Positions 6,689-14,769 are shown, counted from the stretch's first letter. The stretch: DNA of 33,919 bases from Guptibacillus hwajinpoensis (GCA_016841765.1 JAENYN010000047.1:1-33919), one strand, 5' to 3'. Notes: generated by a model from the sequence alone, not told the origin. Numbers and translations are program-made.

Positions 6689-9034
6689 TTATCTTTCCTC
6701 TCCTTTCCCGCGCAATTTGATCATGCCGTATATTCCCAGCGCAGCCAGACCGAGTACGGTTATTTCAAGCATTGTATCGAGTCCGCGCATGTCGACAAGG
6801 ATGACATTGACGATGTTATGGCCGCCGCCGAGCGGAACAGAGGTTTCCACAAAGTATTCCGCGATCGAATCGAACATTTTAGTGCTGTGTGAAGCGATTG
6901 CGACCAGGGTGACCATCGTTCCCATACTGATAGCGATGATCGCATTAAACAATTTCCGGCCCGGTTTTTCATTCCGCTTTTCCAGATTCGGCAAATGATA
7001 AAAAGCGAGCAGGAACAAAGCAACTGAGACTGTTTCCACGATCAGCTGGGTCAGGGCAAGGTCCGGTGCCCTAAAGAATACGAACAGAAGTGACAAGCCG
7101 TATCCGACAATCCCAAGAATCAGGATGGCGGCAATGCGGTTTGATGTCAAAATTGTGCCGATAGCGGCAATAATCATGACGATGCCCACAAGAACCTGCG
7201 GCCATGATACTGGGGCAAGATCTTCAAATGAGATTGCAAAACCTTCTGTCATCCACATCGTGAAAGCGAGCAGGCCGGCGCTGAATGACAGAATGATCGC
7301 CATGTACAGATAAAGGGACCCGGTCATATAAGAGCCGGTCAATTTCCGTGCCCCGCTGAACATTCCGGCTAATATCCCTTCATATACTTTGGAGGCGCTC
7401 CAGCGGCCTGGCAGGGCACGATAAATCGGCGCCCATTTCTTCCTTGTCAGGTATAAAATCGTACCCAGGATAAGAACGGCCAGAGACATATAAAGCGGAA
7501 CATTATTAAACCCATGCCAGAAAGCAATGTGGGTATGCGGGATTTCACCTGTCACGGCGGCTACCGCCGGAGCCAGCAGTGACTCGTTGATCAAGTTCGG
7601 CATGATGCCGATCACAATGACGAAGGTGACAAGCACGATCGGTGAAATCAGCATGCCGGCCGGCGGATCATGCGGGCTTTTTTCCAGCTGGCCGAGTTTC
7701 GCCTCGCCCCTGAATGTTCCGAAGAACAGCAGCATGGAATAGACGAATGTAAAGATGCTTCCGAATACGGCAAGATACGGAATGGCAGGTGCAACGCTGT
7801 GGACAAGCGCCGATCCAGCGCCATGGCCGACTTCCAGCGAAGCATCAAAAAACATCTCCTTACTGAGAAAGCCATTGAACACAGGCAGCGGGACACCCGC
7901 CATCGAAAATGTCCCAAAAAAAGCGAGTGTCGCGGTAATTGGCATGAATGTCATCAGGCCGCCGAGGCGGCGGATGTCACGTGTCCCTGTTTCATGGTCA
8001 ACGATACCTGCCACCATGAACAGGCTTCCTTTGAAGGTCGCATGGTTGAAAATGTGGAAGATGGCGGCAAGCACTGCCGTACCGCTTCCGAAACCGAGCA
8101 TCGACATGATCATGCCGAGCTGGCTGATTGTCGAGTATGCCAAAATGGCTTTCAGATCCGTCTGCCTGACCGCCATGTAAGAACCCCAGATCAGCGTCAG
8201 CAATCCAAAGCCGGATACGAGGATGAAAAAAAGATCGGTTCCGGCAAAGATCAGAGAAATCCGCGCCACCAGATAAAGGCCGGCCTTGACCATAGTGGCC
8301 GAGTGCAGGTAAGCACTGACAGGGGTGGGGGCTTCCATGGCATCAGGAAGCCAGGTATGGAACGGGAATTGGGCTGACTTCGCAAAAGCGCCTGTCAACA
8401 CCAGCATAAGAGCTGCTGCAAAGTAGGGGCTTTCCAATATGGCATCCCGGTTTGCGATGAGTCCGCGGATGCTTGTGCTGTCGGCAATGACAGCCAGCAA
8501 GATGAAGCCCCCGAGCAGCGCCAGGCCGCCAAAAACTGTGATGATAAGGGATTTTTGCGCACCATACCGGGATTTTTCCTTGTAGTTCCAGTATCCGATC
8601 AATAAGAAAGAAGAAAGGCTGGTGAATTCCCAGAATGTATACAGAACGAACAAATTGTCAGAAAAAACGACACCAAGCATGGCGCTCATGAATAGGAGCA
8701 GATATACATAAAAATGCCCCAGCTTTTCTTTTTCGCCAAGGTAATAAACGGAGTAAAGGACAACGAGTGACCCGATGCCTGTTATAAGAAGCCCAAAAAG
8801 AAGGCTGAGCCCGTCCACATATAAATTGTAATTAATACCAAGTGAGGGTATCCAATCCTGCTGGAACAGCAACGGCTTTTCCCACACTTCCGGCAATAAA
8901 GTAATCAGATATGCAAACAGGATGATGGGTATTATCAGGACAAACCACCCTGTATGCAGCCGTTTGACGTTTTTGTAAATGAATGGAACAAATACGGCAA
9001 ACAGCAGCGGCAAAAGTACAGCGATGTGAAGCAT
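6689..9034 (-). CDS. mnhA: Na+/H+ antiporter Mrp complex subunit A
   Basis: Largest Mrp subunit (781 residues), an integral membrane protein related to complex I subunit NuoL. The N-terminal two thirds is an antiporter-like domain with the YTFWEFTSLSSFLLIGYW helix (key glutamate), the KSAQFPFHTWLPDAMEAPTPVSAYLHSATMVKAG segment and the FNHATFKGSLFM lysine/histidine region. The C-terminal third holds FRAPDLALTQLIVETVSVALFLLAFYHLP and NVILVDMRGLDTMLEITVL, as in B. subtilis MrpA (801 residues). It ends where MrpA ends, with no fused MnhB domain. I start at ATG 9034, preceded by AAGGAGG; the frame stays open to 9235, but that extra part is not hydrophobic and has no homologous look. Confidence 0.96.
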   Translation of the reverse strand: MLHIAVLLPLLFAVFVPFIYKNVKRLHTGWFVLIIPIILFAYLITLLPEVWEKPLLFQQDWIPSLGINYNLYVDGLSLLFGLLITGIGSLVVLYSVYYLGEKEKLGHFYVYLLLFMSAMLGVVFSDNLFVLYTFWEFTSLSSFLLIGYWNYKEKSRYGAQKSLIITVFGGLALLGGFILLAVIADSTSIRGLIANRDAILESPYFAAALMLVLTGAFAKSAQFPFHTWLPDAMEAPTPVSAYLHSATMVKAGLYLVARISLIFAGTDLFFILVSGFGLLTLIWGSYMAVRQTDLKAILAYSTISQLGMIMSMLGFGSGTAVLAAIFHIFNHATFKGSLFMVAGIVDHETGTRDIRRLGGLMTFMPITATLAFFGTFSMAGVPLPVFNGFLSKEMFFDASLEVGHGAGSALVHSVAPAIPYLAVFGSIFTFVYSMLLFFGTFRGEAKLGQLEKSPHDPPAGMLISPIVLVTFVIVIGIMPNLINESLLAPAVAAVTGEIPHTHIAFWHGFNNVPLYMSLAVLILGTILYLTRKKWAPIYRALPGRWSASKVYEGILAGMFSGARKLTGSYMTGSLYLYMAIILSFSAGLLAFTMWMTEGFAISFEDLAPVSWPQVLVGIVMIIAAIGTILTSNRIAAILILGIVGYGLSLLFVFFRAPDLALTQLIVETVSVALFLLAFYHLPNLEKRNEKPGRKLFNAIIAISMGTMVTLVAIASHSTKMFDSIAEYFVETSVPLGGGHNIVNVILVDMRGLDTMLEITVLGLAALGIYGMIKLRGKGEER

Positions 9035-9116
9035 GAAAGATTTTTCCTCCTTGGGTAGCAGTTTTTCTTGAAAGAATCTTATATGATTTAGCGTAGTAAA
9101 ACGAGTCCTTCCTAAT

Positions 9117-9130
9117 TGTAAACGTTTATT
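9117..9130. promoter_or_regulatory. Possible catabolite control (cre-like) site upstream of mnhA
   Basis: TGTAAACGTTTATT matches the palindromic CcpA site TGWAANCGNTNWCA except at the last two bases. It lies 83 bases upstream of the mnhA start and 90 upstream of the lipoprotein. A chance match is quite possible; no clear sigma-A promoter could be set beside it. Confidence 0.25.
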
Positions 9131-9219
9131 GCCTCCTTGTTCAACTTCAAATGTTAAAAAAGACGGACAGTGCATAGCATCTGGAAGAGAGTGGCAAACT
9201 GTTGGCGGAGGTGTAGAAC

Positions 9220-9723
9220 ATGAATGGAAAAACATGCATGTTATCAGTCATCCTTGCCATCGTCCTTACAGGCTGCACAAACGAAAGATCGGTATACGAG
9301 AAAGGAAATGTTGAACCGTTTACCCCGAGGGAGTATTACCGTGCCCATACCAATTTGAATGAAATAGGCGCTGCGACCTCAGCTGATATCGCGAAGAAAA
9401 TAACAGCGAGAATTTCCAGCCTTGACAGCATAAGGGAAGCAGTGGTCCTGACCCATAATAACGAACATATTATCGCCGTCAGGCCGGCTCCCTATTTCCG
9501 GAAAAAGGAAAACGAACTGATAAATGAAATAAAACCGCTTCTTGAAAAAAACCCGACGGTCGAAATCATAACCGATCCCGGTATGTACAGAACAGCGAAA
9601 CGACTCTGGAATAAAAAGAATGGGGGACATATTGATGAAGAATGGAAGGAAACTTGGCAATCCTTCCTCGAAAAAGCAGCTGGCAAAGACAGCGTTGTTC
9701 CGGCTAAGTTTTTCAGCCAATAG
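9220..9723 (+). CDS. YhcN/YlaJ-family sporulation lipoprotein
   Basis: A 167-residue secreted lipoprotein. The start has a short charged stretch, a hydrophobic core and a lipobox LTGC, so Cys19 should be lipidated and anchor it outside the membrane. From about residue 55 to 125 it has the YhcN/YlaJ pattern: an IAKKITARISSLDSIREAVVLTHNNEHIIAVRPA strand-helix stretch and a later TVEIITDPGMYRTAKRL. Proteins of this family are found in spores or spore membranes of Bacillus; the exact job is unclear. GGAGG lies eight bases before the ATG. It stands alone between mnhA and sda. I found no acceptable sporulation-sigma promoter. Confidence 0.8.
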   Translation: MNGKTCMLSVILAIVLTGCTNERSVYEKGNVEPFTPREYYRAHTNLNEIGAATSADIAKKITARISSLDSIREAVVLTHNNEHIIAVRPAPYFRKKENELINEIKPLLEKNPTVEIITDPGMYRTAKRLWNKKNGGHIDEEWKETWQSFLEKAAGKDSVVPAKFFSQ

Positions 9724-9844
9724 CGGGGATATGCTGAGATAAAAAGAGCAAGCCTGTATAATTCGGTTCTTTATAGATAAAGAAGAAACGAAACTCAATA
9801 AACATCGGCTGCTGCCAGATAAACATCTTTGCTGCCGATGAAAA

Positions 9845-9886
9845 AAGAAAAAGGCCCTGTATGCCGTAAGGGACGGAAACAGGGCT
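9845..9886 (-). terminator. Intrinsic terminator of sda
   Basis: On the minus strand AGCCCTGT and ACAGGGCC form a stem followed by TTTTTCTTTTTTC, 16 bases past the sda stop codon. A second hairpin (CATCGGC/GCCGATG, 9803-9840) without a T run lies between this and the lipoprotein gene. Confidence 0.75.
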
Positions 9887-9901
9887 GCTTAGTTTTGAAT
9901 T

Positions 9902-10042
9902 TTAGGAAGATACCCGGATTCGGTTTGTCAACGCTCGTCTGTCTATTTCGGACTTGATTAAAGAAATGAAATCACGGCTCAACTGAAGCTCAACGGCTTT
10001 CATGTAAGATTCGATCAGCAGATCATCGGATAGGTTTTTCAT
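9902..10042 (-). CDS. sda: Sporulation checkpoint inhibitor Sda
   Basis: A 46-residue protein read by eye on the minus strand. It starts [18 protein letters not shown], continues with [18 protein letters not shown] and ends RVSS. This matches B. subtilis Sda almost position for position. Sda is a helical hairpin that binds the histidine kinase KinA and blocks the phosphorelay to Spo0A, holding off sporulation when replication has just begun or is disturbed. Known control is by DnaA, and a cluster of DnaA boxes lies upstream. Odd point: the good AAGGAGG lies about 20 bases before this ATG, too far for normal use. An in-frame GTG at 10063 would add seven residues, but it overlaps that site. Confidence 0.93.
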   Translation of the reverse strand: MKNLSDDLLIESYMKAVELQLSRDFISLIKSEIDRRALTNRIRVSS

Positions 10043-10107
10043 CAGAACGCCGTCTGGCTTCACCTCCTTGGCAAGTAATAAGAATATTTCATTTATCCAG
10101 ACATAAG

Positions 10108-10113
10108 ATTATA
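10108..10113 (-). promoter_or_regulatory. Probable -10 element of the sda promoter
   Basis: A perfect TATAAT on the minus strand, 66 bases before the sda ATG. The -35 region 16-18 bases upstream is poor, which suits a promoter that needs an activator; DnaA activates sda in B. subtilis. Confidence 0.5.
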
Positions 10114-10172
10114 GGTTATGTATGAGCTAGTTTTACTGTATCATGAAAGGCGAAAGAGAACAATCGTTCCTA

Positions 10173-10404
10173 TTATCCACAAGTGCCAGTGGATAACCTG
10201 TGATTAATCTGTGCACAAACTCGGGAGTTCCTTATGTGGCAAAAGGGATAATGTGAATAAAGTTATGCACAGAAATGTGTCGAAGAATTTTGTCGAAATG
10301 TTTTCTGATCATTTTGAAAAAAAGGACTTGGAAACTAAAGCAAGTTTGTTTTGAAAGTGCAAGATTATTTCGATATGATAAGTAAGATAAAAAACTGTGA
10401 ATAA
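10173..10404. promoter_or_regulatory. Cluster of DnaA boxes between sda and yqeG
   Basis: Four perfect TTATNCACA boxes: 10173-10181 (+), 10252-10260 (-), 10263-10271 (+), 10396-10404 (-). Near matches with one mismatch are at 10188-10196 (-), 10199-10207 (-), 10210-10218 (-), and another at 10093-10101 (+) just outside. B. subtilis is known to have DnaA box clusters away from oriC, and the sda-yqeG region is one of them; DnaA bound there controls sda and titrates the initiator. The last box lies just past the expected yqeG transcription start, so DnaA could also repress yqeG. Confidence 0.88.
10351..10379 (+). promoter_or_regulatory. Sigma-A promoter of the yqeG operon
   Basis: TTGAAA (10351-10356), a 17-base spacer and TATGAT (10374-10379). 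The gene starts about 40 bases past the expected transcription start. Confidence 0.7.
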
Positions 10405-10427
10405 ACGCATTGATGAGGTGTTATAGG

Positions 10428-10952
10428 TTGCTTACTAAATTTTTGCCCGATCAGCATGTTCGTTCTGTGTATGAGATCACCCCGGCGAAACTGAAGGAGC
10501 GGGGGATCAAAGGAGTCATTACCGATCTTGACAATACCCTTGTCGCATGGGACGAGCCCTATGCAACCCCCGAACTGATCAGGTGGTTCAAAACACTGGA
10601 TGAAGAAGGGATTGTCGTGACGATCATTTCAAACAATGATAAACAAAGGGTCACCGCTTTTTCTGAACCGCTGGGCCTCCCTTTCATTTATAGAGCCCAA
10701 AAACCGATGAGCAAAGCTTTTAAACGGGCCCTGAAAGATATGAAGCTTTCCAAAGACCAAGTGGTTGTCATTGGCGACCAGCTGTTAACCGATGTGTTAG
10801 GTGCCAACAGTATCGGGCTCCATTCCATTCTCGTTGTACCGGTCGCGCAGTCGGACGGTTTTTTCACGAAATTCAACCGGAAATTAGAGGGTACCATTTT
10901 GTCATGGATGAGGAAAAGAGGAATGATTTATTGGGAGGAAAAAAATGACTGA
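10428..10952 (+). CDS. yqeG: YqeG family HAD-type phosphatase
   Basis: A 174-residue member of the haloacid dehalogenase superfamily, subfamily IIIA, close to B. subtilis YqeG. Motif I is DLDNTLVAWD (Asp33 nucleophile, Asp35), motif II is TIISNN, Lys of KPMSKAFKRAL is motif III, and motif IV is GDQLLTDVLGA. It is a soluble Mg-dependent phosphatase; in cyanobacteria and mitochondria relatives act on phosphatidylglycerophosphate, but the substrate here is unknown. I start at TTG 10428 because GAGGTG lies seven bases before it; the two upstream ATG codons lie in or before that site. It is the first gene of the operon and overlaps yqeH by eight bases. Confidence 0.92.
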   Translation: MLTKFLPDQHVRSVYEITPAKLKERGIKGVITDLDNTLVAWDEPYATPELIRWFKTLDEEGIVVTIISNNDKQRVTAFSEPLGLPFIYRAQKPMSKAFKRALKDMKLSKDQVVVIGDQLLTDVLGANSIGLHSILVVPVAQSDGFFTKFNRKLEGTILSWMRKRGMIYWEEKND

Positions 10953-12057
10953 ACACGAGCAAATGATATGTGTAGGATGCGGAATCGCCATTCAAACGGA
11001 TGACAAAAAAGCGCCTGGCTATGCCCCGCCTTCTGCCCTTGACCGCGATCAGGTGATATGCCAGCGCTGCTTCAGGCTTAAGCATTATAATGAGTTGCAG
11101 GATGTGCCGCTCACGGATGATGATTTTCTCAAGGTCCTGAACGGGATCGGCCAGACGGATGCCCTGATTGTCAAAATCGTCGACATTTTTGATTTCAATG
11201 GCAGCTGGCTCCCCGGACTGCACAGATTTGCCGGCGGAAACCCGGTTTTGTTGATCGGCAATAAAGCCGACCTGCTGCCGAAGTCGGTTAAACGGAATAA
11301 ACTCATTAACTGGATGGAGCGCTCGGCGAAGGAACTCGGCCTGAAACCGGTTGATATCCACTTGATCAGCGCGGAGAAAGGGCAGGGCATCGAAGAAGCC
11401 GCTGCAGCGATCGAGCAATACAGAAATGGCCGCGATGTCTATGTTGTAGGAAGTACAAATGTTGGAAAGTCCACATTTATCAATCGGATCATCAAAAGGT
11501 TCACCGGTGAAAACGAAGACATCATTACGACATCGCACTTTCCGGGAACGACGCTCGGATTGATCGGCATACCGCTGGATGACGGAAGCTCGCTCTTTGA
11601 TACGCCCGGAATCATCAATCATCATCAGATGGCGCATTATGTCGATGAAAAAGACTTAAAAACAATTACGCCAAAGAAAGAAATCAAACCGCGGATCTAT
11701 CAGCTCAATGAAGGCCAGACTCTTTTTTTCGGCGGACTGGCCCGTTTTGATTTTGTCAAAGGGAACAGGTCTTCTTTCACTGTATACTTGTCAAATGACT
11801 TGAACATCCATCGGACAAAACTGGAAAAGGCCGATGATTTGTACCGTGATCATGCCGGCGGGCTGTTGAGTCCCCCAGGGCATGAAGGAAGTGTGGAACT
11901 TCCGGAGCTTGTTAAACATGAATTTTCCATCAGGGAAGAAAAGACGGATATCGTATTTTCAGGCCTCGGCTGGGTGACTGTCAATGATGCCGGAAGCAAA
12001 GTGGCGGCTTATGCACCAAAAGGGGTAACTGTATCAATCCGCCAGTCCCTGATTTGA
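10945..12057 (+). CDS. yqeH: Ribosome biogenesis GTPase YqeH (circularly permuted)
   Basis: A 370-residue GTPase needed for 30S subunit assembly. It has an N-terminal four-cysteine zinc finger (Cys9, Cys12, Cys39, Cys42). The GTPase motifs come in the permuted order of this class: G4 NKAD at residues 106-109, G5 SAE near 140, G1 GSTNVGKST at 169-177, then G3 DTPG at 219. The C-terminal part is the TRAP-like RNA-binding domain. GGGAGG precedes the ATG. It overlaps both neighbours by a few bases, in an operon with two other ribosome factors, yqeI and rsfS. Confidence 0.96.
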   Translation: MTEHEQMICVGCGIAIQTDDKKAPGYAPPSALDRDQVICQRCFRLKHYNELQDVPLTDDDFLKVLNGIGQTDALIVKIVDIFDFNGSWLPGLHRFAGGNPVLLIGNKADLLPKSVKRNKLINWMERSAKELGLKPVDIHLISAEKGQGIEEAAAAIEQYRNGRDVYVVGSTNVGKSTFINRIIKRFTGENEDIITTSHFPGTTLGLIGIPLDDGSSLFDTPGIINHHQMAHYVDEKDLKTITPKKEIKPRIYQLNEGQTLFFGGLARFDFVKGNRSSFTVYLSNDLNIHRTKLEKADDLYRDHAGGLLSPPGHEGSVELPELVKHEFSIREEKTDIVFSGLGWVTVNDAGSKVAAYAPKGVTVSIRQSLI

Positions 12058-12071
12058 TCGGGGGGAACGAT

Positions 12072-12911
12072 ATGAAAAGATTGATAGGGTTAATCGGGAA
12101 TCCGGTGGCCCATTCCAAATCACCGCACATGCATAACGCCCAGTTTGAATCGCTCGGCCTGCCTTTTTCCTACTATGCTTTTCAAGTGGGGAAGGATATG
12201 CTGGCCGAAGCAGTGAACGGGATGAAAGCCCTCGATTTTAAAGGCTTCAATGTCACAATCCCCCATAAAGTCGCTGTCATGGAACACCTTGATGACATAT
12301 CGGATGAAGCGAAACGGATCGGAGCCGTCAATACGGTCGTTAACGAGAAGGGCAAATTGATTGGATATAATACGGATGGCAGAGGCTATCTTTTGTCTCT
12401 TGAAAGTGAAACAGGCTTCAGCTTAAAAAATAAGGAAATCCTTGTTATTGGAGCGGGCGGTGCTGCGCGGGCCCTGCTTGTGACACTGCAGGAAGGCGGC
12501 GCCGGCAGGGTTGACATCGCCAACCGGTCAACGGGGAAGGGGGAAGCGCTGGCGGCTTCATTATCCCTGGATGGCTGTATGGTCCTCTCCCTGTCTCAGG
12601 CAGAGGAGAACCTTGGTAAATATGACCTTATCGTTAACACAACACCAGTCGGAATGTCGCCGAATATCGAACAAACGCCGATCAAGGTTGATAATATCAA
12701 GCCGGGCGCGATTGCCAGTGATATCGTTTATAATCCGCTTGAAACGCAATTCCTGAAACAATGCCGCCGAAAAGGGGCTGTGATCCATAATGGGATCGGG
12801 ATGTTCGCAGGACAGGGAGCGCTGGCCTTTGAACGATGGACCGGCAGGCTTCCTGATATAGAGGCGATGAAAAAGACCGTTCTTGCGGAAATGAATCAAC
12901 CGCTAAAGTAA
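12072..12911 (+). CDS. aroE: Shikimate dehydrogenase (NADP+)
   Basis: Reduces 3-dehydroshikimate to shikimate with NADPH in the pathway to aromatic amino acids. The substrate-binding motif SKSPHMHN (residues 15-22), the catalytic Lys66 in NVTIPHK, the NADP-binding GAGGAAR (127-133) and NTTPVGMSP are all present. Length is 279 residues, as in B. subtilis (where the gene is also called aroD). I start at ATG 12072, which has GGGGGG six bases upstream; an in-frame TTG at 12054 overlaps the yqeH end and has no such site. Confidence 0.96.
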   Translation: MKRLIGLIGNPVAHSKSPHMHNAQFESLGLPFSYYAFQVGKDMLAEAVNGMKALDFKGFNVTIPHKVAVMEHLDDISDEAKRIGAVNTVVNEKGKLIGYNTDGRGYLLSLESETGFSLKNKEILVIGAGGAARALLVTLQEGGAGRVDIANRSTGKGEALAASLSLDGCMVLSLSQAEENLGKYDLIVNTTPVGMSPNIEQTPIKVDNIKPGAIASDIVYNPLETQFLKQCRRKGAVIHNGIGMFAGQGALAFERWTGRLPDIEAMKKTVLAEMNQPLK

Positions 12912-12952
12912 AGAATTGAATTATACAATCATTTATGAAGGAGGAAAACCAT

Positions 12953-13243
12953 ATGCTGACTGGGAAACAAAAACGTTTTTTACGCTCGAAAGCCCATCAT
13001 TTGAACCCGATTTTCCAGGTCGGGAAAGGCGGGGTGAACGAAAACCTGATCCAGCAGGTCAGAGATGCACTGGAGGCAAGGGAACTGATCAAGGTCAGTG
13101 TTTTGCAGAACTGTGAACAGGATAAACAAGAAGTAGCCGAGCTTCTGTCAGAAGGGGCATCTGCTGAACTTGTACAGGTTATCGGAAACACAATCGTTTT
13201 ATATAAAGAGTCCGAAAACAAGAAGCAAATTGAACTGCCGTAA
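12953..13243 (+). CDS. yhbY: YhbY family ribosome assembly RNA-binding protein
   Basis: A 96-residue CRM-domain protein (yqeI in B. subtilis; E. coli YhbY). The fold is KH-like, with the GKGG loop at residues 24-27 that contacts RNA, and the family sequences HHLNPIFQVGKGGV and VQVIGNTIVLYKES. It associates with large-subunit assembly intermediates. AAGGAGG lies nine bases before the ATG at 12953; the longer frame from 12935 would take that site into the gene. It sits between aroE and nadD with short gaps. Confidence 0.94.
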   Translation: MLTGKQKRFLRSKAHHLNPIFQVGKGGVNENLIQQVRDALEARELIKVSVLQNCEQDKQEVAELLSEGASAELVQVIGNTIVLYKESENKKQIELP

Positions 13244-13263
13244 GTAAAAAGGGGTATGATCAC

Positions 13264-13836
13264 ATGAAGAACATCGGGATTTTCGGCGGAACATTCGATC
13301 CTCCCCATTACGGGCATCTATTAATCGCCCAGGAGGCTTTTGAGCAGTTATCGCTTGATGAAGTGTGGTTCATGCCTTCGAATGTGCCGCCCCATAAGGA
13401 AAAGGAAAGTGATTCTACAGCAGCGGACCGTCTCGAAATGACGAGACGCGCCATTTCAGGGAACGATGCATTCAAGCTGAACGATGTCGAGTTTAGGCGG
13501 ACTGGCCCGAGCTACACGATTGACACGATCAAACTAATCGCTGACGAGGAACCGGATGCCACTCTTTATTTCATTATTGGAGCCGACATGGTCGAATATT
13601 TGCCAAAGTGGAAAAACATCGACGAGCTTCTTGGTTACGTTACGTTCGCAGGTGTGAAACGTCCCGGTTATTCTCTTGAGACCATCTATCCGATCGCTGA
13701 AGTGGACGTCCGCCAGTTTGATGTATCATCATCCTTTTTACGCGAGCGCATAGCTTCAGGCGGAAGTATTCGCTATTACCTGCCCGAGGAAGTCAGATTA
13801 TACATTGAGGAGAAACGGCTATATGCAGAAAGATAA
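13264..13836 (+). CDS. nadD: Nicotinate-nucleotide adenylyltransferase
   Basis: Transfers AMP from ATP to nicotinate mononucleotide to give deamido-NAD, an essential step of NAD synthesis. The nucleotidyltransferase motif GGTFDPPHYGH (residues 8-18) is complete, PPHKE and WFMPSNVPPHK bind the substrate, and the C-terminal VSSSFLRERI is the second ATP-binding signature. Length is 190 residues. AAGGGG precedes the ATG. Its end overlaps yqeK by 14 bases, so translation is probably coupled. Confidence 0.96.
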   Translation: MKNIGIFGGTFDPPHYGHLLIAQEAFEQLSLDEVWFMPSNVPPHKEKESDSTAADRLEMTRRAISGNDAFKLNDVEFRRTGPSYTIDTIKLIADEEPDATLYFIIGADMVEYLPKWKNIDELLGYVTFAGVKRPGYSLETIYPIAEVDVRQFDVSSSFLRERIASGGSIRYYLPEEVRLYIEEKRLYAER

Positions 13837-14413
13837 AGCACTGGAGCTTGTTAAAGACCAGCTTACAGAAAAACGGTTCCGGCATACCCTTGGAGTTGTG
13901 GACACTGCGGTTCGGCTGGCTGGCCGTCATGGTGCGGATGAAAAAAAAGCGGAACTGGCTGCCATTTTCCATGATTATGCCAAGTTCAGGGACATATCGG
14001 AAATGGAACAGATCCTTCTCGAGAATGGAATGGATAGAAGGCTCCTTGATCACCATCATGAGCTATGGCATGCTCCTGCGGGTGCGGTGCTCGTCCGGAA
14101 GGAAGCGGGACTGGCGGATGCGGATGTCCTGTCGGCAATCCGCTGGCACACAACCGGAAAGGCTGGAATGACTGTTCTGGAAAAAGTGGTTTTCCTCGCA
14201 GATTATATTGAGCCCGGCCGAAGCTTTCCCGGTGTTGACGAAGTGAGGGATCTCGCGGAAAAAAACCTGGATGATGCGGTTATCCAGGCGCTGAAAAATA
14301 CGATTCAGTTCATTTTGAGCAAAAGCCAGCCAGTCTTTCCCGATACGGTTGATGCATATAACGACCTTGTTATGAAGAAAAATAAACAAGAAAGAAGCAG
14401 GAGGGATGCTTAG
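13823..14413 (+). CDS. yqeK: HD-domain symmetrical Ap4A hydrolase YqeK
   Basis: A 196-residue HD-superfamily metalloenzyme. YqeK proteins split diadenosine tetraphosphate (Ap4A) into two ADP. Metal ligands seen are His21 (RFRHTLGV), His50-Asp51 (FHDYAK), His in DHHHELWH and Asp in FLADYIEPGR. A fused NadD-YqeK form exists in some bacteria, which agrees with the two genes overlapping here. I start at ATG 13823, ten bases after GAGGAG; earlier ATG codons in frame lie in or before that site. The tail (QERSRRDA) is a little longer than in B. subtilis. Confidence 0.93.
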   Translation: MQKDKALELVKDQLTEKRFRHTLGVVDTAVRLAGRHGADEKKAELAAIFHDYAKFRDISEMEQILLENGMDRRLLDHHHELWHAPAGAVLVRKEAGLADADVLSAIRWHTTGKAGMTVLEKVVFLADYIEPGRSFPGVDEVRDLAEKNLDDAVIQALKNTIQFILSKSQPVFPDTVDAYNDLVMKKNKQERSRRDA

Positions 14414-14769
14414 TGACAGAACGTGAAGTATTGCGTATGGCCGCAAAAGCCGCTGATGATAAAAGAGCGGAAGATATAATTGTCCTTGATATGGAAGGCG
14501 TTTCTCTCGTAGCCGATTATTTTTTGATTTGCCACGGCAACTCGGAAAAACAGGTTCAGGCGATCGCAAGGGAAATCAAGGATACCGCCGGCGAAAACGA
14601 AATTGCCATCCAGAGGCTGGAAGGATTTGATTCAGGACGCTGGGTCCTGGTCGACCTTAAAGGTGTTGTCGTCCATATTTTCCATAAAGATGAACGGAAT
14701 TATTATAACCTCGAACGCTTATGGGGCGACGCCCGGCGCATCGATATTCTCGAGGAAATTTCCTCATGA
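14413..14769 (+). CDS. rsfS: Ribosomal silencing factor RsfS
   Basis: A 118-residue protein of the Iojap/RsfS family (yqeL). It binds ribosomal protein uL14 and stops the subunits joining when nutrients run low. Family signatures are DIIVLDMEGVSLVADYFLICHGNSEKQVQAIA and IQRLEGFDSGRWVLVDLKGVVVHIFH. It starts with GTG that shares a base with the yqeK stop (TAGTG), with AGGAGG upstream. It ends the yqeG operon, followed by a clear terminator. Confidence 0.96.
   Translation: MTEREVLRMAAKAADDKRAEDIIVLDMEGVSLVADYFLICHGNSEKQVQAIAREIKDTAGENEIAIQRLEGFDSGRWVLVDLKGVVVHIFHKDERNYYNLERLWGDARRIDILEEISS

Noticed and set aside
7670-8377. Open frame of 235 codons on the plus strand inside mnhA
   Set aside because: Antisense to a conserved membrane protein; its composition (many Cys, His, Arg) is typical of a reverse-read hydrophobic gene.
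6689-9034. A fused MrpA-MrpB protein as an explanation for missing mrpB
   Set aside because: The protein ends at the normal MrpA C-terminus and has no extra membrane domain; the length (781) is even below B. subtilis MrpA.
9172-9201. Sigma-G-like promoter GCATA-N18-CAAACTG before the lipoprotein gene
   Set aside because: Transcription would start inside the ribosome binding site at 9207-9211, so it could not serve this gene.
10873-11637. Open frame of 254 codons on the minus strand opposite yqeH
   Set aside because: It is fully antisense to a well-conserved GTPase gene, has no recognisable domain and no ribosome site seen; a shadow frame.
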